DNA of 21,611 bases, taken from positions 1 through 21,611 of the forward strand of contig CAZWZF010000073.1 in NCBI GenBank assembly GCA_964638715.1, given 5' to 3'. The DNA comes from JBAXQQ01 sp037131695. GTDB lineage: Bacteria; Armatimonadota; Hebobacteria; CAIYQO01. The position numbers and the translations under genes are program-made. The notes under the pieces were generated by a model. That model made no database searches and was not told the DNA's origin. It worked only from the letters and a program-made list of their open reading frames with translations. Every line of letters starts with the position of its first letter. Position 1 is the stretch's first letter. Positions 18,301-21,611 of this stretch are shown one piece after another.

Positions 18301-18600
18301 ACGTACCAATGCGACATGTCCGGCGGCATAACTGGTGATAGATATGTACCACCCGTCCGCAGTCGGTACGATAACCCGCGGATTCGCCGCATTTGGCGTA
18401 CCAATCTGGTCAACCAGCTTGCCGGTCGCATCAAAAACAAGAAACTTGCTGGCAGCAAAAAACAGACGACTGCCATCAGGAGAAACGGTAAACCCGCCGT
18501 AACTCTTCGGAATATCATCAATAACGATGGTTTTCTGGTCAGCCGCGGCGAACTTTAAAAGGCTGATTACTAATAAAAATGTTACAAGCAGTTTATACAT
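12319..18600 (-). CDS. Giant secreted multidomain glycosidase-like protein (propeller, Ig-like, barrel, propeller, discoidin)
   Basis: 2093 residues from ATG18600, which follows GGGGGAAAT and opens a signal peptide (MYKLLVTFLLVISLLKFAAA). The frame stays open to another ATG at 18648, but that lies in a repeat and would bury the signal. By eye the order is: beta-propeller ~24-315 (SPDG, YDFDGN, FPDGR blades); Ig/FN3-like ~320-535; TIM-barrel-like ~538-835 with FYGFNYNDEM, where E680 is a candidate acid; GH42-like Rossmann domain ~845-960 ending VAAGGKLFED; helical and beta segments to ~1330; a Rossmann-like unit ~1340-1490; second propeller of PQQ/WD kind ~1520-1905 (SADGKHILV, SPDGKWFG, DGKERWHFD); F5/8 type C-like domain ~1935-2093. 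It likely acts outside the cytoplasm on a polysaccharide. Domain edges are approximate, and catalysis is inferred. Confidence 0.85.
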   Translation of the reverse strand: MYKLLVTFLLVISLLKFAAADQKTIVIDDIPKSYGGFTVSPDGSRLFFAASKFLVFDATGKLVDQIGTPNAANPRVIVPTADGWYISITSYAAGHVALVRPDGTEAKTLVSKGSGLKNPHYDSTGWTSPTGGAIDTTNKRIFLIDTTVAPRDDRKIPDPDWTRVIMYDFDGNYIRDFNHYDAYAADAKANDAQRTWYRDIAFDPTRKLLYMAAVASKELQCCDYDGNFVNKVKVPFGSEFGGVAVFPDGRVAVSTGRDITIYNQDLTVNTTVAIPKEIQQSNLYGLETDANGKLYASMNDSSVTFVRWLADLQTAEVIGPRYQKINVDFPDPALTAGKAFNVKASIVGRPLPDNMNQWQVIARSSDGSNLRWKKWTANFKDGSLEVIPPVDIQGIYDVAVRFGDGPIDWSNRDSDLYIQKTVALLPAGAVKSLAIVTTNGRQAFRQGETVALRLIQRSPDANEEVEAMLQLQSIPASKTAIREEKIKVKGSSSLEIPADFTRRLAPGSYILTPIFAGYTSYPLTIDISSNQVDSPMQRIMYHEFGGNVFDDTNNLADNAEKMNLIQNWTTAVKRLGFTRETIRDSSQPNAWRHDAAPANLANPGFAPAEYYRTSQGGWTMQYYLDRATDKGINVDLQIIGHCGAVRCSDQSLNELDAVLQKQTQSYSSYPSFYGFNYNDEMFVNSPYGGLQQSDKDFYNKAKEEKFKGRPTAEVGEYIMDVMYDSFNTAVKQANLAMKTTAAPMWQFPAVESSYAPSIYKGMSESYAHFLSEGYSVPWYPAQSVEMLRRPGKPIMGVFDNLYDSKMAGERYLKNAMQILARGVQGVGAQHTSPFLDINGASAYKTANKLAMMYGPVFAEFPTANEGAILYSKTQDYTETRNGMGTPQWERAFELMATGLMAGVPMNIVYEEDVAAGWLLDGKKPRVPMFFLVGMNQRLPANVEDALKKYVAAGGKLFEDSATEYGVGDWTKDVTVKDPEAFLRKIRERQTEKVRNPFMRLGSGVNVVVKNLKDWNYPAEPAPQKVLDKVPELLEWLINWNDLYDANDFKDTQLSDTTKKLLEGGYAGLLKNDRRNINANILLDLYPGIVVAKEKAKEINLGQVKLNLNTYQLRTAWGEGYAADSLQPLMQPIMEKEAAELKTLVGANRRFPVDTDDPWVSKNIFDGGDVKYLMLATETSPYPWDAGRVWFAGDMYNKNCNAWLPKTVKVTIPATTGVIYDVFDHNVITVTKSSQFTADMTAFPGRLYAISSKAIATPQLTALQSGNEIEYQVRLSLAARVPLRIRLINGETAMEEIYRGTDVKGLLNGKMTVPINGVEYKLEVTELLGGKSTAAAIKAVADNTSSILASNSINIQHEQQIHKILKDAGGVILVAAANDKMVSNEQQQALGKALLKYGITLKAGPTAPKDPTPGVLLTMGFTGSMGDVMNKAIGSGLFENIVTANVPGPGNGFITTLYSPRLYGENAIALVGGDAAGLNAAIDSFIIWLDGEKLQTISVKPALTQPIISGRPSTGFTLEKLSENIGVRLTGVKSSADGKHILVTAEGYLNNLLLVEEINNQPKADRAARIGQAYRINSAKVSPDGKWFGAAGRSINRYGQAFQMVDAVGGTQDIFTGYGDIGRQSNLFAASSDGSVVLTPGTFGVVCWRKKGNEWKEAWSIDYWKEFAKLDWPVSNSAERVPQFQTVIPDGADYALILFNEFSQNGWITPENTNSCWLAAVNLSDGKERWHFDVPISKTQLFPTLFTSPNGKRVLLQMQMGGWGKETFRLFSVLDGKSLAWWDSKTAPSTAAVADSNGRIAAAFYNRLLEIRDADGKLLFNTLWQNQPASLTFSADGQLLYVADDSGCLTCISVDGTEQWHSDLGCVSYISVTKDRIYAAGWDGRLRSLSLDGKANWIFDCTSAMTAANPMAMVAESAKNTGGKLHEAIRPPTSSAEIPTGENLLATAAAKLTVGGTGGWMSGGTVQVKAEDLTNGKLDDVVTPWLNIDELFWDGQAGRQVYADIVFAQPTDVSALTVYENSKFPGSWPTESRIQVWNEANKSWDTAAAGLFLNSGVNTYNLNLKAVTKLRYLPWNSYYRNFYTSEIAVFGVKK

Positions 18601-18646
18601 GATTTCCCCCGTTTTTAGAGTTTTATTTTCGATTGAAATCCAAAAC

Positions 18647-18755
18647 AACTCCCCTCCTTGACAAGGAGGGGGCAGGGGGTGGTTTTATATCGAAATTTGC
18701 TGGTAATCGAACCACCCCGACCTTCGGTCACCCCTCCTTGGCAAGGAGGGGAGTT
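18647..18755. repeat. CCCCTCCTTG palindromic repeat element
   Basis: Two near-perfect palindromes, CCCCTCCTTG-N-CAAGGAGGGG, lie at 18651-18671 and 18731-18751 and also pair with each other as outer arms (18647-18660 with 18742-18755). Between them GGGGTGGTT (18676-18684) pairs with AACCACCCC (18710-18718), and GACC-TTC-GGTC forms a small hairpin at 18719-18729. This nested shape is a small mobile-type repeat that I know from many unrelated bacterial genomes. It sits in the leader of the giant gene and creates a false N-terminal extension of that frame. Confidence 0.85.
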
Positions 18756-18805
18756 AAAATGCAGGATTAATTGAAAAAATAAAAAGTAACAAGAGAGAAG
18801 ATGAG

Positions 18806-18838
18806 AATTGTCAATTGTCAATTCTCAATTCTCAATTG
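18806..18838. repeat. Tandem 7-bp repeat, AATTGTC/AATTCTC
   Basis: Four full 7-bp units and part of a fifth (two AATTGTC, two AATTCTC, then AATTG), ending 2 bp past the stop of the GH42-like gene. GAGAATTG/CAATTCTC arms can fold, and on the minus strand T-rich sequence follows, so a weak terminator role is possible. Confidence 0.7.
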
Positions 18839-18840
18839 AT

Positions 18841-21084
18841 TTACATTTGCTTCCAAAAATAACCCCAAGTGTTGCGGAGCCAGATGGATGCGCCTTTGGT
18901 CAGGTCTACGTCGCGCACTCCACTGGTCATCAGCGGGATGTCTATCATCCAGTCAAACTCCCATCCGCCGTAATCCTGGCGCGTTTCGCTGTCGCGGAAT
19001 ACGTTGTTGGTCCAGGCATTTACATATACCCAACCCTTGCCGATTTGGTGACGGTAGAACAGCGGACGCGAACCGGCGGGGAATTTGCCGACGGCGATGA
19101 CTTCCGCACCTTTTACCAGTGCCGGTACCGGGGTGAATATATCGTCATCTGTGCTGCGGAATCCCAGCAGGCTTAGCTTTTCAGGATAAGCCGCCAGGTG
19201 GCGGAACTCGGGACAAATGCCCCATGACAAGCGCGGGAACGCCTGCACATCCATATTCGCTTCCTGTGACGCCGGTGTGGGGTACGGCCAGTTAGTCGCT
19301 GGTATATTCGCGTTCGGCCAGTCTTCCACTCCGTTCGGGTCGACACCGGTCAGCTTCGTCAACGCTTCGCTCTTATATGCCACGCCGTGTTCATCTTTAA
19401 ACGATTCCCACACATCCATCGGCAGGTATAGCGTGCCGCCTTGTTCAACATAGGCGAGGAGTTTTTCCGGCATTTCCTTGAAATCGCGTTCATACATATT
19501 GTCGGCGATGGCGACCAGTTTATATGAGTTCAAGGTTTCCTGTGTTATTTGCAAGTCGTTCTGCGCGCTCCACAGATAATCTGGCTCTACACCATTACGG
19601 ACAAATGCGCCGTTAACCGCGCAGGCGGTAGGCAGCGCCATACGGCGGAAAAGGCTATACATACGCGGTGAAGACGACAACAGCAGCGCGTCGCTCTTTT
19701 TTACTGGCAGGTCATTGACACCGCGGCGGGCTGCCTCGCGGGAATAACGGGAAACCAGTGAAATTACCGGCTTGGGGAACCCTTTGAAATCGTTCATTCC
19801 CAGCGATTCACCCTGGAAGAAATATTGCGTCGGATTTTCGTACCGCTCCTGCTGTTTTCCAGCCCATGACGCGTTATCGTCGCGCCAGTTCCAGTAATGC
19901 CAGCCATCAGCATCGGCAGCCAGGCAAGCCGCATTCACCCGGTCAATAATGGCAGCCTGGTGCTCCAATGTTTCGGTACCATAAGCGGGAGAATCCTGCC
20001 AGCCGCCGTGGCATATCACCACCGGCTGCTGTACTGACAATTTCAGGTAGCGCGCCATCAGGTAGGCGGCGTGGTAGACAACCGGTAACTGGTGCGACAG
20101 CCGCGCATGGTGAATCTCGCGGGTATGCACCCATTCCTCGAAAGGCTGTACATAGCTGGGACGGGTCATTTCAAAGAAATAATATTCCATCCAAATCGCC
20201 TGCAGTTTTTTCGTTTCCGGCGAGAATCCGTCCAACATTGCCCAGGTATTAGTATTGCCTTCAAAAGGGGTCCAGATGAATTGTTTCGGTGCGAACTTCT
20301 TAATCTCCGCATCAAACCGCGCGTGGGCGTCGCCGATGCTTTTTTTCTGCATCAATATATAGTCGTAACTCAGCGGATTTTTCAGCGACCCGCTCCATTT
20401 GCTTTCCTGCGGCAGCAGCACTTCGCCATAATTTTTCGGACGATTTTCCAGCACATCCGGCCCGCCCATCGCTTCGATGAATGAGTTGAATGAACCATAC
20501 CGCTGTTCCAGCCAACCATGCCACTCATCCTTCAGGTTAAACGGAATGGCGACATTATCAAATCCCTTGTGAAACCTGTCTATCCGGTCGGTCAGCGCCA
20601 TCACTGTTGGTTCGTTGCAATACCGTTCGGCGAATGGCTTGATTTGCAATACATACGCTTCATGCAAAGTCGGGTTGAATGACGGCAGCCATCGGTTGTC
20701 CATCTCCCACACCCGTCCTGTTATTTGTTTATATGCTGCAGGCGAGTCAATGAACGGTCCCAGGAAAATGCTAATGCGAATTCCGACGCGTTTTGCGGCA
20801 GCGACAATAATATCCATCCGCTCCATTGAACCGGGGATAATATTGCCATTGTCAAAAAACATGTCATTATGAAAAAACATCGCCGCGTGGTTAATTCCCA
20901 CTGCCGCCATCCCGGCAAAATCCCGGTCAAACTCCGCCGCGTTCAGCTCCCACCGGCCATCGCACCACCAATCCGGCCCGCATGACCCGGGATATCGCCC
21001 GTAATAAATAGTGGAATTGCAAAACCACCGCTGACCATCCAATTCAAATTGACCTTTGGGATTAACCTGCACAAAATTATTCAT
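18841..21084 (-). CDS. GH42-like (clan GH-A type) protein, cytoplasmic, catalytic residues unclear
   Basis: 747 residues from ATG21084, which has GGAG 6 nt upstream (21094-21091); the ATG at 21099 would overlap that site. No signal peptide. N-terminal TIM-barrel-like region ~10-440: IFLGPF, NPTLHEAYVLQIKPFAERYC at 137-156, then LKDEWHGWLEQRYGSFNSFI (184-203), which resembles the GH42 segment ...W-L-x-x-RYG-s-l-x-x-x-N-x-a-W. A Rossmann-like domain ~465-565 (LLLSSSPRMYS, AYVEQGGTLYLP) matches the GH42 middle domain, and a C-terminal beta part follows. In GH42 the FAERY helix is followed by an Asn-Glu acid/base; here the aligned stretch is MALTDRID, with Asp169 at the Glu position. No clear nucleophile Glu is seen (CHGGWQDSPAYG). 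So it may have a changed mechanism or be non-catalytic. It leads the cluster from its own promoter. Confidence 0.78.
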   Translation of the reverse strand: MNNFVQVNPKGQFELDGQRWFCNSTIYYGRYPGSCGPDWWCDGRWELNAAEFDRDFAGMAAVGINHAAMFFHNDMFFDNGNIIPGSMERMDIIVAAAKRVGIRISIFLGPFIDSPAAYKQITGRVWEMDNRWLPSFNPTLHEAYVLQIKPFAERYCNEPTVMALTDRIDRFHKGFDNVAIPFNLKDEWHGWLEQRYGSFNSFIEAMGGPDVLENRPKNYGEVLLPQESKWSGSLKNPLSYDYILMQKKSIGDAHARFDAEIKKFAPKQFIWTPFEGNTNTWAMLDGFSPETKKLQAIWMEYYFFEMTRPSYVQPFEEWVHTREIHHARLSHQLPVVYHAAYLMARYLKLSVQQPVVICHGGWQDSPAYGTETLEHQAAIIDRVNAACLAADADGWHYWNWRDDNASWAGKQQERYENPTQYFFQGESLGMNDFKGFPKPVISLVSRYSREAARRGVNDLPVKKSDALLLSSSPRMYSLFRRMALPTACAVNGAFVRNGVEPDYLWSAQNDLQITQETLNSYKLVAIADNMYERDFKEMPEKLLAYVEQGGTLYLPMDVWESFKDEHGVAYKSEALTKLTGVDPNGVEDWPNANIPATNWPYPTPASQEANMDVQAFPRLSWGICPEFRHLAAYPEKLSLLGFRSTDDDIFTPVPALVKGAEVIAVGKFPAGSRPLFYRHQIGKGWVYVNAWTNNVFRDSETRQDYGGWEFDWMIDIPLMTSGVRDVDLTKGASIWLRNTWGYFWKQM

Positions 21085-21129
21085 ATAAATCTCCGCCATA
21101 TTTTTGCTGTCATAGACAACAGTAAGTTT

Positions 21130-21158
21130 ATTTTATTCCAAATACCCCCCAAAATCAA
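21130..21158 (-). promoter_or_regulatory. Sigma70-type promoter for the GH42-like gene
   Basis: On the minus strand -35 TTGATT (21158-21153), a 17-bp spacer and -10 TAAAAT (21135-21130), about 45 bp before ATG21084. Confidence 0.55.
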
Positions 21159-21273
21159 TACAATTTTCCATTAAAATAAATCTATTTAATAAAATTACAT
21201 AATAAAAGATGGGCATAGATATGAAGTAACGGTATCTGTTTTGCATTCGTTAATAAAGAAATGTATGATAGAT

Positions 21274-21446
21274 GGTAGGGGAACTGTCCCCAGTTCCCAC
21301 GACAGCGTCTTTAAAATGAAAAAGGGCAGGTTGTGACGACAAAATAAGGTTGGCAATCACAACACCATGCAAAAATTCTGTCGCTGCAACGCTTTTTTAT
21401 ATCATTATTCCGGTTCATCGCGGGAACTGAGGACAGTTCCCCTACC
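21274..21446. repeat. Inverted pair of GTAG-footed REP hairpins (BIME-like)
   Basis: Arms at 21274-21302 and 21418-21446 match in inverted orientation at 27 of 29 positions. Each arm is itself a hairpin GGGAACTG-N4-CAGTTCCC (stems 21279-21286/21291-21298 and 21422-21429/21434-21441) with GTAG at its 5' foot (21275-21278, and 21445-21442 on the minus strand). A GTAG foot plus hairpin, in inverted pairs, is the form of REP sequences moved by REP-associated tyrosine transposases. The 115 bp between holds no gene I can see. No such transposase gene is in the window. Confidence 0.8.
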
Positions 21447-21611
21447 TTGGAAAATATCTGATATAGCAAAGTAACTATTCAGACTCGTCAGTTTTAACCA
21501 ATGCAAAAAAAATAAAAAATATTTTAAAAAGACCAAAAATCACCAAGGACTTTCTGTGTGAGGCGTAGAATTCCTTATATGTGGCAAGAAACGCAAATCA
21601 AAACATGGATA
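21447..21611. other. A+T-rich end of window without a visible gene
   Basis: Together with 21159-21273 this flanks the REP pair. It is A+T-rich, with a long A-run near 21505-21535. I see no gene, RNA or clear promoter; a gene beyond the window edge may be served from here. Confidence 0.5.

Noticed and set aside
18615..18821. Minus-strand 68-codon frame covering the palindromic repeat
   Set aside because: It is the repeat read as protein; such frames recur wherever this element occurs and have no ribosome site here.
18806..18838. CRISPR-like repeat array
   Set aside because: The units are 7 bp, directly joined, with no spacers and no cas genes.
21085..21099. ATG21099 as start of the GH42-like gene
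   Set aside because: The Shine-Dalgarno GGAG lies inside those first codons and is correctly spaced for ATG21084.

Overview
The window looks like chromosomal DNA (roughly 45-50% G+C by eye) from a free-living or gut/sediment Gram-negative-type bacterium. The best taxonomic clue is the prepilin leader at 5700-6656, whose form (...AAILFPVFARAREKAR...) is the one I associate with Armatimonadota and some neighbouring phyla (Sumerlaeota, Hydrogenedentota). It differs from the usual Planctomycetota and Lentisphaerota forms. A UROD-like protein, an Lnt-type acyltransferase and several large secreted multidomain glycosidase-like proteins fit such a polysaccharide-degrading bacterium. The phylum assignment is an inference, not proven.

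Layout: one plus-strand gene at the left edge (AraC-family regulator, 168-1082) converges on seven minus-strand genes that fill the rest. In their own direction of transcription these are: a GH42-like cytoplasmic protein (21084-18841); a 2093-residue secreted propeller/Ig-like/barrel/propeller/discoidin protein (18600-12319); a GH78-type alpha-L-rhamnosidase-like protein (12297-9859); an Lnt-like acyltransferase/nitrilase (9715-7940); a UROD-superfamily protein (7863-6781); a prepilin with a C-terminal PA14 domain (6656-5700); and a 1401-residue secreted protein with two tandem glycosidase-like modules (5686-1481). Good sigma70-type promoter matches before the GH42-like gene, the lnt-like gene and the prepilin gene suggest at least three transcription units; the giant gene and the rhamnosidase gene are 21 bp apart and probably form another.

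The gaps between genes are rich in small repeats: a TA-bordered inverted repeat beside a decayed ORF (1193-1434), two related long hairpins around the lnt-like gene, a CCCCTCCTTG palindromic element, a 7-bp tandem repeat, and a pair of inverted GTAG-footed REP hairpins at the right end.

How it may work together: the locus reads as a glycan-use cluster without any visible transporter, sulfatase or TonB receptor. Secreted giant proteins could bind and cut an outside polysaccharide, a PA14-tipped pseudopilin made from the same mRNA as one of them could help bind or display, and the cytoplasmic rhamnosidase-like and GH42-like enzymes could finish the oligosaccharides. The most novel-looking items are the PA14-pseudopilin/double-glycosidase gene pair and the propeller-flanked giant protein. 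Substrate and activity are unknown. I see no rRNA, tRNA, CRISPR array, transposase gene or phage gene.
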